From Tieghemiomyces parasiticus (Eukaryota; Kickxellomycota; Dimargaritomycetes; Dimargaritales; Dimargaritaceae), in contig JANBPT010000043.1 in NCBI GenBank assembly GCA_027575765.1, forward strand, positions 1 to 64,000: DNA of 64,000 nt, read 5' to 3'. Below the pieces are notes generated by a model, which was not told where the DNA came from, ran no database searches, and was given only the letters and a program-made list of their open reading frames with translations. The position numbers were made by a program, and so were the translations under genes. Below are positions 22,991 through 34,522 of this stretch, piece after piece (the stretch's first letter is position 1; every line of letters begins with the position of its first letter).

Positions 22991-23983
22991 ATGAGCTCCG
23001 CCATGGAAACTAACCCACGGGGTATCCCGAAGGCACCCTTCGTTGTAAGTCTCCAGGGAAAGCCCTAGCGGGTGCCCTGAGGACGTTAGTGCGGTACCAG
23101 ATAAATGAAACCTTATCGATTACGCACTTTCTTAGCCAACTCCAAACTCAACAGCTGGGAACGCCACCCCTCCCCCTTCTTTCGCCCGTGACCCACAGGA
23201 AAACGTCGACGAATACCTCCGTAACAACGAGTCCGCCGAAATCACTCTAAAGAAATTCGCCGAGACCCTTAGCAAATACCGGTTCATGGAGAATAATATG
23301 ATGCAACGCAAGGCGTCCCTGGAGTCTAAAATTCCGGAGATTGAAAAGACGCTCACCTCGGTGGACTTTTTGATTAGCAAAAAGGCAGGTACCCATGTCG
23401 GTTCAGATCTTGCTGTGACATTACCCATTGGGGGTCACCTTGCGGAAACCATTTTAACCACGGCAGCACATCAATTGTATTATCACCATTCTCGGACACC
23501 ACTCTTCAGGACTCGGGTAAACCGATCGAGACGCAGTTCGAGCTGCACGATACGTGCTACGCCCGGGCCGAGATTCAGTCTGCCGACAAGGTGTACTTGT
23601 GGCTAGGAGTAAGTGGCCGCTTGAACGGCAATGTGACGAGGAGGTAACCCTCACCAGCCGAATCTATCGTGGACTCCCCATTATCGAGCTAACCATCAAG
23701 TCGCCATCGCTGTACCCTATGGAACCCGGCCCAGGCCAACGTCATGCTCGAATACACCGTTGAGGAGGCCCAGACGCTGCTCAAGGAGAAGCTTGTGACG
23801 GCCCGGACGAGCCAACAGCACGCTGCGGAGGACGTAGAGTTTTTGCGCGAACAAGTCACCGTCATGGAGGTCAACACGGCCCGTGTCTACAACTGGGACG
23901 TCAAGGAGCGCCAAGCTCAGCGGCTAGCCGACGCCAGTAATCGGCCAGAGGACGAGGCTGAGACGAAGGAGGCCACGACCTGA
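22991..23983 (+). CDS. PAC10: Prefoldin subunit 3 (VBP1/Pac10), four exons
   Basis: Exons 22991..23044, 23199..23384, 23510..23608 and 23735..23983 give 195 aa, as expected for VBP1/Pac10. The product starts MSSAMETNPRGIPKAPFV, has an N-terminal coiled coil (KYRFMENNMMQRKASLESKI), the beta-hairpin region (ETQFELHDTCYARAEI, DKVYLWLGANVMLEY) and a C-terminal coiled coil ending in VNTARVYNWDVKERQAQR, the diagnostic prefoldin-3 end. It belongs to the hexameric cytosolic chaperone that delivers unfolded actin and tubulin to TRiC/CCT. The second intron only keeps frame if its donor is GC (AAG|GCAGGT), so it appears to be a GC-AG intron. Divergent from uS15. Confidence 0.94.
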
Positions 23984-24516
23984 TCCCCAGAATGGCCCTC
24001 GGTGGTCGTCAGCATGTATTCTACTGTACGCGGCAGCCTGCCTTTTACCTCCAGTCAGTTAAACCTTGACCGCGGGGCTTCAAACATGCCAGCCAAACTA
24101 GTATTGGCCGCAATCTCCATCTCCACTGCAAAGGCCTAGCGAATAAAATGCTTCTGACCCTGTTTACTACTATCAATCCTCACTCGACTTGGTCCACAGC
24201 ACTGTCTCTCCCGCCTTGACTTCGTCACCCCCACCATGAGGTTTGGCGAGTTGTGCTTGTCAGAGTGAAACGCTGTAGCGAGGCCAGTATGAGGTCATTA
24301 TGAAGGACTATGGGGGTGGAGCGCTGAGCAATAGCAGAGGTGCAAATGGGCGGTGGGACTTTCCATAGACACTGCCTCTAGGCATCCCCGGTTACCATGC
24401 GTTCCGCCCTACAAGGGTTCCCTACCCATTACTCTAACCGCTACCTCCATTGTTCCATACGCATCGCCTAAACATAACATACTACTGACATAAGATAGAT
24501 TACTTCTACTCTCGCT
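23984..24516. other. Intergenic: 3' flank of prefoldin 3 and eIF2D promoter
   Basis: No gene recognised. The last ~100 bases before the eIF2D ATG are rich in C and T. Confidence 0.55.
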
Positions 24517-27234
24517 ATGTTTAAGAAGCCCTTCACGCAAAAGACGCAGTCCAAAGTGCGCTCCTCGGACCGACGCCAATTGTGGCAGCAAATCGCTGCA
24601 GCGTATGGCCAGGACTGGGCTGTGGCAGCCATCCCACCCGCAGAGCAACCGCCAGTGCCGGCTGACGCCCCTTCCCCCAGTGAAACGGCCCCGACCAACT
24701 CCGCAGCCGACGATGGGCTAGCTAGCCAGCTCAGCGAGTTGACTACCGCTACCGCCCCCCCTGGCTCTGACGGCCAACCCAGTCAGGCCCAACTAATTGA
24801 CGTGGCCCTGTCGCGGGACCTGAAAGCGGCCAAGTTCGTGACACACGTAGACGACATGGGTATCCTCTATTTTGACGAACATGACCAGCCGCTTTGGTTC
24901 CGTACGCAATTGCTGCCGCCGCCAATCACTTCCTCTCTACGCCCGGCCAAGGCAGCAGCTGGACCCCGCACCATCATCGCACCGACCGTCTACACCCTGT
25001 GGAAGTTCCCTACCTTACTACCCAAGGTGTATACCCACGTGCCCGTTCTCGAACACCTCGTCTCGGGCGCTGATCTCATGCTTCCCGGCGTCATCCGGCC
25101 GCCCTATGCGCCGGTAGACGCTAGTTTGCAGCCGGGCCAGATCGTTACCGTCGCCGTGCGCAACGCCGGCACCGAGGGACCCGACACCCCTGTGGCGGTA
25201 GGCTACCTAGCCCTCTCAGGCTCTGAGATCCTCCAGAGTGCGCCCCGCGCGAAGGGCAAGGCCGTCCATATTCTCCATACATATATGGACTACGTGTGGC
25301 AGCACGGTGACAAGTCTGACCCGCCCCTGGTCACCATGCCGACGGGCGAGTATGAAGCTGGGGTGGATCACCAAACCGCTGATGATGACGACATTGGCCA
25401 GACTATGCAGAACGCCGCACCGGCGGAAGCGACCAGCACCAACGAGGCCGCGCAGTCCGTCCGTCCGGACCTCACCACCGAGGAAATTGATACTTGGTTC
25501 CAGCGGTGCCTCTTGCAGACCTTGGTGGTGGACCTACCCGCCGACCGACTGGCCCCGCTCCTGCCACTCTCCACCTCGACGCTCCACTCGGCCCACATGA
25601 TACCCAACCAACCGGCCGACATTCCTCTCGACATCAAAAAGTCGTCCTACAAAAAGTTGTCCAAGTTCTTCAAGGTCATGGATAAGAAGGGCCTACTCAA
25701 GGTCAAGGAGTTGAAGGGCGGCGAGATGCTACTGCTGAGCGTTAACCGCCAAGCGAAAGAACTGACCACATTCGAACCCCTGCGCAAGTCGAAGTTGATC
25801 GGTGCCGTGAAACACCAGGCGCAGAGCCAGGGAGATGCGGCGGCGAAGGGCGGCGAGGGCGACCGTGCCGCGGCAGGCCAAGGCATGATTAGCATCAGCG
25901 ACGTGTACCGGCCCCGGACGGCCATGGTAAACTTCCTCATTGGCATCGGTATCACGTAGGTGGCTAGGGCTCGACTCGTTCTGTATCGGTTGAGTAGATC
26001 TACTATGGCGATCTTGTGCGGGCGGGAACATCGTTTCCTAACTATCGTTCGGGCCTTGGGTACATTAGGTACTAATGTAAATAATCTACCGCTATTTCCA
26101 CCCCCCTCCCCACATCCATGGTCATGAACTCTAGGCCTGAGCCCTACTACTCTCGTCACGCCCTGCGCAATATCATTGCCAAGTACGTCGTGGACGCCAA
26201 GCTCAAGGACCCCAAGGACCCCAAGTAAGTACAAAATGCACGGTTGACCAGCTACCGCCGAGAAGATCAACAACCTTGGTTTCAGATCACTTTTTGCAAG
26301 CCGGCTGATGCATCTATAACCGCCCTTTGCGCGTCTATTCCTCCGTAACTTCCAATCAGATACGTTATCCTGGACGATGCCCTGGCCGGTGCACTCCTCA
26401 AGGCCAATGAGAACCCATCCGTCCCGCGGTTCTCTCACGAGGAAGTGGGTGAACGGTAAGTCAACCCTCTCCCATGGTGAAGGTGTAATACTATAATTCC
26501 TATTCGGAACTTCCTGCAGGACGGTATTGCATTGATCTGCGGCCATGCTAATTTCCACCTACATGACCGTCTCCAACGCTTACCTATGTGGCAGAGCCCT
26601 GGCCGCTACGGAGCTCTGTCACCGCGTGCAGTTCCCCGACGGCTCCGAAGAATACCGGTAAGTCGATGTGAAGATAAGGACCGCGCATCCACTTTCAAGC
26701 CGTCGAAGAAGGTGACTGGTCATGCAAGCTTGATATCCAGCGGTTAGTAATTTAATTGATCTGCCGTCGGCCTTTCCTCCCCGCCCATACCCGTCTGCTA
26801 CGAGCAGAAAGGGCAAGCCCGCGCATATCACCATCATGATGGAGAAGAAAATGGGCCGCAAAGTGGTCACCAGGATTGTGGGCCACGAACGGTACAATAT
26901 CCCGACGAACGCCTTCCAAAAGAAACTACAGGTCGCGTGCGCAGCGAGCGTAACGGGTAGGTTACCGTATCTAAGCTACGAGGCTGGCCGGTCCATTAGG
27001 ATTGATTGCGTGGCAGCATATGACTGACCTTGCCTTTACACCCATCGATCCAACATTGCTTCTTGTTTTTTTCTCTCCCCGTTAGTACACGAGCTGCCAG
27101 CCAAGTCCAAGCAGGTAGCAACCCACGAAATTATGGCGCAGGGCCACCAGGGCAAGACAGCCCTTGCCCTTTTGGCAAAGGAGGGGGTTCCGCGCAACCT
27201 GGTGGATATCACTGACAAAACCGTCAAGAAATAA
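24517..27234 (+). CDS. TMA64: Translation initiation factor eIF2D (ligatin/Tma64), six exons
   Basis: Exons 24517..25955, 26135..26224, 26360..26455, 26595..26657, 26808..26956 and 27086..27234 give 661 aa. The N-terminus (FKKPFTQKTQSKVRSSDRR) is the eIF2D start. The PUA domain follows (VYTLWKFPTLLPKVYTHVPV, GADLMLPGVI, VAVRNAG, VGYLALS). Then a linker and a SWIB/MDM2-like segment (IDIKKSSYKKLSKFFKVMDK-type). Exons 2-4 encode the winged-helix part (YYSRHALRNIIAKYVVDAKL, YVILDDALAGALL). The SUI1 domain at the C-terminus includes KKMGRKVVTRIVGHERYNI and QGHQGKTALALLAKEGVPRN. eIF2D binds 40S subunits and acts in non-canonical initiation and in recycling of post-termination 40S-tRNA. In intron 3 a nearer CAG at 26,519 leads to an in-frame TGA; the acceptor at 26,594 restores a gapless match. 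Confidence 0.93.
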
Positions 27235-28838
27235 CCGCTCGTCGCTCTGCGCCGCCGTTGCTACGTCGGATGGAGAAGGCCAGTTTCAACAACGGCCCTA
27301 CCATCCCCTGCTCCACACATTCAATCATCCATTGGACAGAGGGACAAGCATTAGAGAAGGGGGTAGTGTGGGATCAAAGTGGGGTACGCCAGGCCAGCGG
27401 CAGTTGGGCTACCCCTTGTGGACTTAATAAATAACTGGCCCCTACTATCGCTGTTTGCAAGCGAGGAGGCGGGGGTGTGTGGCTGACTTTGTCAGGAGAG
27501 AAGTATGTCGTGAAGGGGGGAGGGGAGGCAAGCGACCCACCGGTATCTGGTCTATACCCCCATCAATGCTAAGGACATCAGTGCAGTGGGTGGAATTGGG
27601 CCGGCCATTTCAAGTCTGACACGACAATGGATAACCGAAAGGTCGATAAGCAGCCCAAGAACCGGTTATGCCCAGCAAGTGCTTATTATGCCAGGACGTG
27701 AGGTGTTTCATTGTGAAGTCCCAGGTTGGGCGTCCTCCTCCTCCCCAATGGAGTGACCTGTTAGGGCATAGGCAGGGATGACTTCGCCTGCGTGAGGGGA
27801 ACCGCACCGTGCTAATTATTTTTAGATCGTAGGGTGGTTAGGTCGACCCGGACTCATAAAAAAGGTAAAATGTTTTTGCCTATCCGATCCCCCCGAGCAT
27901 CCCACACAGGACCGGTACGTGCCTTCTGGGTTACTGGCCATCCCGGCACGGCTGCCTAACCCCCCTAATCTACGTGCACACCATCCCCTTTCTTCCCCAA
28001 TGCCGATGCTGGCAGGGGACTTTTCATTTCAGAAGCTGGCTTACTTAGGTGTGGAGGACGGGGCACTATCAACTGGCCAGACCGGTGCCCCCCTTTACAA
28101 ACTTATTCCGGGCTCTGAGAATATAAGAATGTCCTCGCCGTCCCTCTCGCTCCCAACGTAAGGTCATATTGGACACGATTGGTATCCCATTTAATTTATT
28201 GTTAATTTTTTCATTTTGCTCCCTCTCAGCGTAACCCCCCCCCCCTGACCTATCACTTCCCTGTTGGCCCTAACGTTGTTGCTTCGGCCGGCCACTTGCC
28301 TGCCACCATCCAGTCCTCGGTGTTTCATAGGCTGTAAGATTGGCAGTCTCTGAACCCTGTTGGCCAGGCTGGAGCTCGTTTCTTTCCTGTCGCTTGCTAG
28401 ATAATATCCAATTTCCGCCTCACGTAGCAGTGTTTCGCAGCCCTGCTACTGTTGTGTCCCACACTCTCCCTTGCTCGTCCACATCCCCTCTCACCACGAC
28501 ACGTCGAGCTTCTGTCCTGCGTGGAAGGTGGACAGCCCGCAGCCCACCGCAACCTACCACCGGCTTGCCCTCTCTCATATTTATTTTTTTGTTAGTGCCC
28601 AACGTTTACCTGGAACACCACGCGACGTTGACCGCAACGCCCTTTCGTGCCTTCCGTTCTCGCGCTGCATAGCGTATCCCTTCTAGTCAGACCTGGCAGC
28701 CGTTGCACGCCCACCACCTTTACCTCCAGCCCTGTTTTCCTAGGTCCCCCCCTCCCCAGTATTTTTATTTTTATTTTCCGCTTGCCGTGATCCCTGCCTA
28801 ACCCAATCCTCACCCAATACCGAAATCTCGTCCCCGCG
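27235..28838. other. Intergenic, eIF2D 3' flank and PLD promoter
   Basis: No supported gene. It has a C10 run near 28,236 and a long CT-rich leader before 28,839. Confidence 0.5.
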
Positions 28839-29825
28839 ATGAACTTCCTCGGCTGCCTGTCGTCCCTGTTCGGGTCGCCCTCGCCGTATCTCCCGCCGAA
28901 CGAGGCGCAGGCACTTTCGCTGCCGGACTTTATCTCGCGCAGCGTGGAGAGCGCACCGACGTTTGCCTACGACCAGAATGATAGCCAGCGCATGGGCCAA
29001 ATATTCCAGAGCCATCTGGCCACAGGGAATCCCGACCTTCGCTGGGTCATTTCGGGTATCTTCCAGGCCGCCCAGAACAGTACTGCTATCGACGCCGAGC
29101 GTCGGCGGCTCCAGTGGGTGCATACCCTAGTGGACAAGACCATGCAGCAGCTGGCCACCATGTCTGGTGGGGGTGGTGGAAATTTCCACGGCCAAGGACT
29201 GGCGCCCCCTCAGGATCACGGGGGTAACCACCACGGCGGTAAGAAACAGGCCCTGTATAGCTCGGTCGTGGGCGGTGGGCCGAACTCGGGTCCTGTACAG
29301 GCCCCACCGGCCCATGCACCACCGATGGCCGTGGACAGCGCCTATCCGATGCACCCCGTGAAATCCCAAGGGGCCGCGGTGGGTACCATCATGGAGACCC
29401 ACTTTTTCCCCTCGGATGCCAGTTTCCGGGCGCTGACCAAGGCTCTCAACCAAGCCCACAAGACGTTAGACGTATGCGTGTTCAACATTACTGACGACGA
29501 CCTGGCCAACTGCCTAATTTCGGCCAAGAGGCGCGGGGTCCAAGTGCGTATTATCGCCGACGACGAACAATGCACGTCCCAGGGATCCGATGTGATGCGG
29601 CTCAGCAAGGAGCATGACATCCCCGTCCGTCTAGATAACGATCCCAGTCATATGCACAACAAATTTGCCATCATTGATGACCACCTGCTGATCAATGGGT
29701 CCTACAACTGGACCAAGGGTGCCCGCAGGTCCAACCGCGAAAACATCATGATCACCGACGCCCCACAGGCCGTACAGGGGTACCGCCAAGAGTATGAGCG
29801 GTTGTGGAAGGAGTTTTCGCGATAG
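28839..29825 (+). CDS. Single-HKD phospholipase D (PLD6/Zucchini/Nuc-like)
   Basis: Single exon, 328 aa. Residues 1-~110 form a helical N-terminal region of unknown role, followed by a Gly/His/Pro-rich linker (~113-180). The PLD domain (~185-325) starts GTIMETHFFPSDASFRALTKALN, contains LDVCVFNITDDDLANCLISA and KRRGVQVRIIADDEQ, and carries one HKD motif: His273-x-Lys275-x4-Asp280 in HNKFAIIDD, followed by LLINGSYNWTKGARRSNREN. One HKD per chain with a GSYNWT signature is the architecture of the PLD6/Nuc group, which works as a dimer. Known members are mitochondrial cardiolipin hydrolases, piRNA-pathway nucleases (Zucchini) or bacterial endonucleases. No N-terminal membrane helix is obvious here, so location and substrate (lipid or nucleic acid) stay open. 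Confidence 0.87.
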   Translation: MNFLGCLSSLFGSPSPYLPPNEAQALSLPDFISRSVESAPTFAYDQNDSQRMGQIFQSHLATGNPDLRWVISGIFQAAQNSTAIDAERRRLQWVHTLVDKTMQQLATMSGGGGGNFHGQGLAPPQDHGGNHHGGKKQALYSSVVGGGPNSGPVQAPPAHAPPMAVDSAYPMHPVKSQGAAVGTIMETHFFPSDASFRALTKALNQAHKTLDVCVFNITDDDLANCLISAKRRGVQVRIIADDEQCTSQGSDVMRLSKEHDIPVRLDNDPSHMHNKFAIIDDHLLINGSYNWTKGARRSNRENIMITDAPQAVQGYRQEYERLWKEFSR

Positions 29826-30119
29826 AAGGAACGTTTTGGGCGTATTATCTAGATTGCAACCCACTCGATGGTTCATCTACTTTTAGGAATTCATATTCGC
29901 TTTGCTTTGTTACCCATACGAGAATGCAGGTCCTGATGGATCTATATTTCTGGGAGAATGCATCGATAAACCATTGGCTCTTTACGTTGCACAATTTTGG
30001 CGTATACCGATAGCCTCGCTGACAATTACACCCCGCACACATTCCGATCATGCTGTAGACACCGCGCGGCAGTTGGCAGGCGCTGGATGCGATCAAGCCT
30101 TTTTGTGTTGGCTGCCAGG

Positions 30120-31283
30120 TTAGGCCTCCAACTTGCCAGCGAAGAACTCCATCCACTGCTCCAGTGTCCAGGCGCTCGAAATACTGTTGTCCACCAGACC
30201 ATTGTATAGCACGGTGGGGCTGGCGTGGATGCCCTGCTGGCGGCCTAGCTTGATGTGCAGTTTGAGTTCGTTCGTGACGCTGGTACCCGTATTATTGCCC
30301 GTCTTGGTATCCAAGGCCAGCTGCTGAGTCACAGCGTCGGGATCCACGCCCACGCCCGATGCCAGTTGGGCCAGGCTTTGGTGCAACTGGCCCCGGCTCA
30401 ACGCATGGACAGCGGTGTCAAAATATCTGGAGGAGGGGGGCATGCACATGGTGCAGGTGGAGAGTGTGGGGTTGGTATACCGGGTGGGTGCATGGGCAAT
30501 ACGTAGCCCAACTGGGCTCATCTCGACAAACCTATCCGCAACTCCCGTCGCGTAAAATGACTTACTCCTCCTGCTTCTCGAACAGAATCGCCGAAAAGGA
30601 GTAGAAAGCCGTCTGATTGATCCGCTCCACGGCCAGGGCCGCCTATATGAGAGGGTGGGGGCGTGAACGTGGTACAATAAAGTAGAGTGTAGGCCATGTC
30701 GTTAGATATGAAATAGCTCGAATTGATACTAACCAGAGGACCAACAGAGTCGCACGCAGGTATCGCTACACTGGCTTACCTCATGCAGGACGGCACTCTG
30801 CGGGTGCCACGGCTGAACCTGGTGGCGGAAGATGAGTTGAACCTGGTTGGAGTAGTGTTTCTCGAGGAACGGGACTACCTCCTTGGTGTAACGCTCAAAG
30901 AAGCGGCGCGAGAAGGGGCACTGGGCCGTGGAGAACGGAAGGGTCGGTGTTTCGAAGCACCAATATCGTATGACATAAGCAACGAATTTGGGAAGGCACC
31001 CCGGGGGCTTATTAAGGGAAGCAGTCATGCGACTGGACTATGGCTTTCTCCCACTGGCTGGTCACTTACTGCGTAGTCTAGGTAGGCCTCTAGGACAACT
31101 GGTGCAGTCTGTGCACCCAGGCGGTGACCTGAGGGAATTGGTCGAAAATGTGAGCAAGTCATGGCTGGGTTGGAGCGGAGAGGGTATGCTGACATCGGCA
31201 TGCCCCGCGACGCATGGTGGCAAGCGTGGGCCAGCTGGATAGGTTCCTTGCTTACCAAAATTCTTGACGGTAACGAGAGACAT
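30120..31283 (-). CDS. DsbA/FrnE-like thioredoxin-fold protein, five exons
   Basis: Minus-strand exons 31256..31283, 31070..31128, 30780..30920, 30566..30642 and 30120..30426 yield 203 aa; every junction is GT-AG and keeps phase. The first exon encodes only MSLVTVKNF plus one base, and exon 2 begins with the conserved GHRLG segment. The active-site region is DYACPFSRRF, a CPFS motif with a single Cys as in fungal DsbA/FrnE-like proteins. Further family marks are FRHQVQPWHPQSAVLHE, EKQEEYFDTAV, TSVTNELKLHIKLGRQQGIH and the cis-Pro loop ASPTVLYNG, ending SISSAWTLEQWMEFFAGKL. No signal peptide, so probably cytosolic. The family is common in fungi but poorly characterised; redox or glutathione-linked activity is inferred from the fold. 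Confidence 0.88.
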
Positions 31284-33667
31284 GTTGACCAGGAATGACT
31301 TGACGGAAAAAGCGTGGCGGTTGAAGGATAAGCGAATAAGGCGGGAACAGGGACAAGTTCAGGTGAAAGGGTATCGACAACCCCCTACAAGGCGAGGTTT
31401 AAGGCACAGCTAACGAGGCCAAACAATCGGCCTCGCTTCCTGAGCAGGGGGATAAGGGGAGGGGACAACTTTGACCTTACTGCCCGCCGGCATGCCGGTG
31501 GGAGGTAACCGGGCAATAGAATGGACTGCGAAGGGTTTAATTAGGGAGAGCAGGCACCGGCAGCAATGGGCGTGCCGATGGCGTGCTCTGTGCCTATTTA
31601 GAGTATATCTTACGTTCCCATTGATACCAGGACCCAGTCCCGTGGAAGGGTGTGTTCATTCAGCACGATGGAAAGGCGTCGTCGCATGAGATACGATCCA
31701 ATATGACCTTGCTCCTGGATAAGGGCGAGCACCACCATATAGGAGGAGAATGGACCGGGCTTTCCTGGCACCACACTGGGCAGATTAGCACCGGAAATCG
31801 GCTCAAGGTCATGCTAGACCATGGTGACCAGTTTAGCGCGGGGGTGGCCCAAGCAGGTGATGCAGAGGTGACCGGGTGACAAGCATGAATTCCTGCAAGT
31901 GTTAAAGCGACTGATTAGGTTGATCTTGATGAACGGCACTTGGTCCTATCCTAGCCACGGTATTACGCCATAGTTAAACGAGAATCCAACTGGCGGGGTT
32001 ATTCTCTATATTCCTAAGTGTGCTTGCGGGTCGTATACCGGGCCGTCCGCATGGATTCCAAGGGCGGCAAGACAACTTCATGTACCTTGCAGACGCCGAC
32101 TTGGTCGTAATCAAGTGTTTCTTCGTATACGGAGCGGTTCAAGGCTCGTCACCTAGACTCTCGACGATGTATCGGTGTGATCAGTTGGATCGCGAAGCCA
32201 GGCTCCGAATGAAGCGGGCTCGGTAGGGTTATTATCGGCAACAGGTCCCCTGACTGTCGGCTGATGAGGCCGTGAGGGGAAAACCCTGCGTTCACTTAGC
32301 TTCCTAGTGGAGGGGGGGGGTTATTCAATGAGGAAAGGCTGTTCTGAGTCTCGTCCGATACCTGGTTGGTGACCCCTGTTACGTTACGTCAGTTGTTGCA
32401 ATGGGTAGGATCATCCAAGGGCTCGATGGGGCACGCCGGAGGAATAGGTGAGTGCGCCCGTTCCGGCCAGAGGTGAGTAAGGAACGGAGAGCCGCATGGC
32501 AGTGCATTCAGATTCCCTTGAGCGAGTGGCCAAGATAAAACGCTAAGTGATGGACGACAGTGGTAACTGGGGGATGCGACACGAAGGTTCTGGCCAAGGA
32601 AGCGGTTAGGTCGCCAGTTGGCTTACGCGAAGTACTTCACCTACGGTATTTGAGAGTTTGTCTACCGGTTTATAATATACGTAGTGCGTCGCTACGTTAG
32701 GAAGAGAGGACCGGCCCGTTTTAGCAGCCACAGAAAAAAAAAGAAAACCTAGCCGTCTAGCAACTTTACACGAGGAGTTGGAGAGCGAGCGAGAAAGAGG
32801 AACCCAACCCCCATCAGCGGCGGAAGCGGTGAGCATTCGGCCCAGGACTGTATGGCTGCTAAGGATGACCGCACCACGAAGTTACAAAGCTCTCCTCATT
32901 TACCTTATCCACTGCTCCGTGGTGGCGACACGGGTGGTTACTTTCACCATCGACGTGCCGGCGGCAGGCTGCACAGAGTGCTGGCTCCTCAAGACTGTCG
33001 CTCTTATTCTCGACTGAATCAAGTACAGTCTGGTAAACGAGACATATCTATCTGTACAAACAGGTGATTCACCCGCCGCAAGTTGTATCACTAACCGACA
33101 AGGTTATACTGTGATTTATTAACAGTTATCGGACCTGCGACCTTAGGTGGTAATACAACACATGTAGGGGCGCATGTTTACAGATGGCCACGGCCCCATA
33201 CTTCATCACTATGAAGACATTACATGTCATCGAAATAAGCCACGCAAGAGGAATAATAGCTAGATTGTTGGTATATGTAACAGGCTCACTGACCTCAGAA
33301 AAAATTAGTGGCTTACCATAAGCCCAGATCGAACCATTAGGTCGTCAAAAGATGGTATCCACCACTGGAAGTTTAATACAAGAGATTGGTAACGATAAAT
33401 AGCGCAGCTAATTTAGGATAGTTAAGTCCCACGTAGCACACGCAGCACGGCACTAATAAGTGAGAAGATATATGCTAGGTACCATCTAGGAATCAACCAA
33501 GCCGGATTAGACGCTGTGAAAGAGATAATTACAGCAAAGCATAGCGACCGGGCTACCCGTCAGGAAAGCCCGGTCGAGTGCTAACAGTACAAAGTCTGGG
33601 AGGGGGGGGGGATCGAGGGCAGATGTGAGAAAGTAGCACCGGTAACGACGGTCCATCACCTTAATCC
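31284..33667. other. Intergenic before the protease cluster
   Basis: No complete gene. The hammerhead-like motif (listed separately) is the one structured element noticed. A stretch at 31,650-31,880 has an open plus-strand frame without recognisable homology and was not called. G9-10 runs lie near 32,312 and 33,601. Confidence 0.45.
32241..32288 (+). ncRNA. Hammerhead-ribozyme-like motif (probably degenerate)
   Basis: CTGATGAGGCCGTGAGG at 32261-32277 matches the hammerhead core and stem-loop II consensus at all but one of its 17 bases. GGAAAACC follows where CGAAACC is expected. Upstream, CAGGTC ends in a GUC-type cleavage triplet, and CAGG can pair with CCTG at 32285-32288 (one bulge) as stem III. 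Stem I would be a short bulged hairpin (CC..GG). The arrangement is that of a type III hammerhead. Against activity: stem II keeps only about two base pairs, and either the invariant G before AAA is changed or an extra A is present. So this is a motif or relic, not a demonstrated ribozyme. Confidence 0.35.
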
Positions 33668-34522
33668 TTACGCCAATAACGAGTCCTTCTTGATCCCGGT
33701 AGTCTTGGAAATCCAGTCAGCGAAGTAAGCCGGGCGAGTATAAAACGCTACGACGGAGCTGGTCCCGCAGGCGGTGGAGGTCGACCCGGGGGTGAAGCCG
33801 TAGCTCGTCAGGCCAGCGAGCTGAAAGCTCTTCCCATCGCTATAGACCAAGGCACCGCCGGAATCGCCCTGGCAGGTATCGTGATTATCATTCTTAGCGG
33901 CGCAAATGGTGGGACCGGACTGGTCTTTGAAATCGGGCTCGGCCTCACGGCATTTACTCGTGGGCCCTACGGTGATGTTCACCTGGCGCAGGTCGTCGGA
34001 TACCGATCCGGCGTTGCTAACTTTGCCCCACCCGATGGCCTGCAGGACCTGGTTGTCCTTGATTTTCGAGTCGGTTAGCTTCACAATCTGGGTGTTGTCG
34101 TCGAGTTTGGCGCTTTTCTTGAGCTGAACCAGGGCGATATCGTTGGTCAGTGACATAGTGTCAAACCCTGGGTGCACCGATATTTTGCTGGCCTGGTATA
34201 GTTCGGCCTTTTCGACGTTGTTATTGCCTAGGCCGGCGACCACCGCGGAGGCCGAGGTGGGGGCACCGCTCTGCTCATCGGTAATGCAGTGCGCCGCGGT
34301 CAGGATGTAATTATCGGCAATCAACGACCCGCCGCAGAGCGCGACACCGCCCGGTACGACAATGTTGAGTACGGCGGCGAATGGGTAGGCGCGGCCGTTC
34401 ACTTTAGTGCCGCCAATGATGCGCTGGACACTGCTGGCTGTGGGTGGCGGGCCAGTCGGAGCGGTTTGCACGACAGCCAGGATAAAGCCCAGGGCAGAAA
34501 CAGTGGTGATGGTGAAGCGCAT
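33668..34522 (-). CDS. Secreted trypsin-like serine protease 1
   Basis: 284 aa from the ATG at 34522. The frame stays open another 100 codons upstream, but that part covers the TATA element and leader, and the chosen Met begins a signal peptide (MRFTITTVSALGFILAVVQT). The propeptide ends VQR34|IIGG, the usual activation site. The S1A catalytic triad is His78 (TAAHC), Asp128 (NDIAL) and Ser221 (CQGDSGGA). Asp215 lies at the base of the S1 pocket, so cleavage after Lys/Arg is expected. Three conserved disulfides are present. At the position equivalent to Gly226 the sequence reads VAFYT, so Ala replaces the usual Gly. It lacks the C-terminal hydrophobic tail of the other two and is likely freely secreted. 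First of three same-strand paralogues. Confidence 0.95.
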   Translation of the reverse strand: MRFTITTVSALGFILAVVQTAPTGPPPTASSVQRIIGGTKVNGRAYPFAAVLNIVVPGGVALCGGSLIADNYILTAAHCITDEQSGAPTSASAVVAGLGNNNVEKAELYQASKISVHPGFDTMSLTNDIALVQLKKSAKLDDNTQIVKLTDSKIKDNQVLQAIGWGKVSNAGSVSDDLRQVNITVGPTSKCREAEPDFKDQSGPTICAAKNDNHDTCQGDSGGALVYSDGKSFQLAGLTSYGFTPGSTSTACGTSSVVAFYTRPAYFADWISKTTGIKKDSLLA

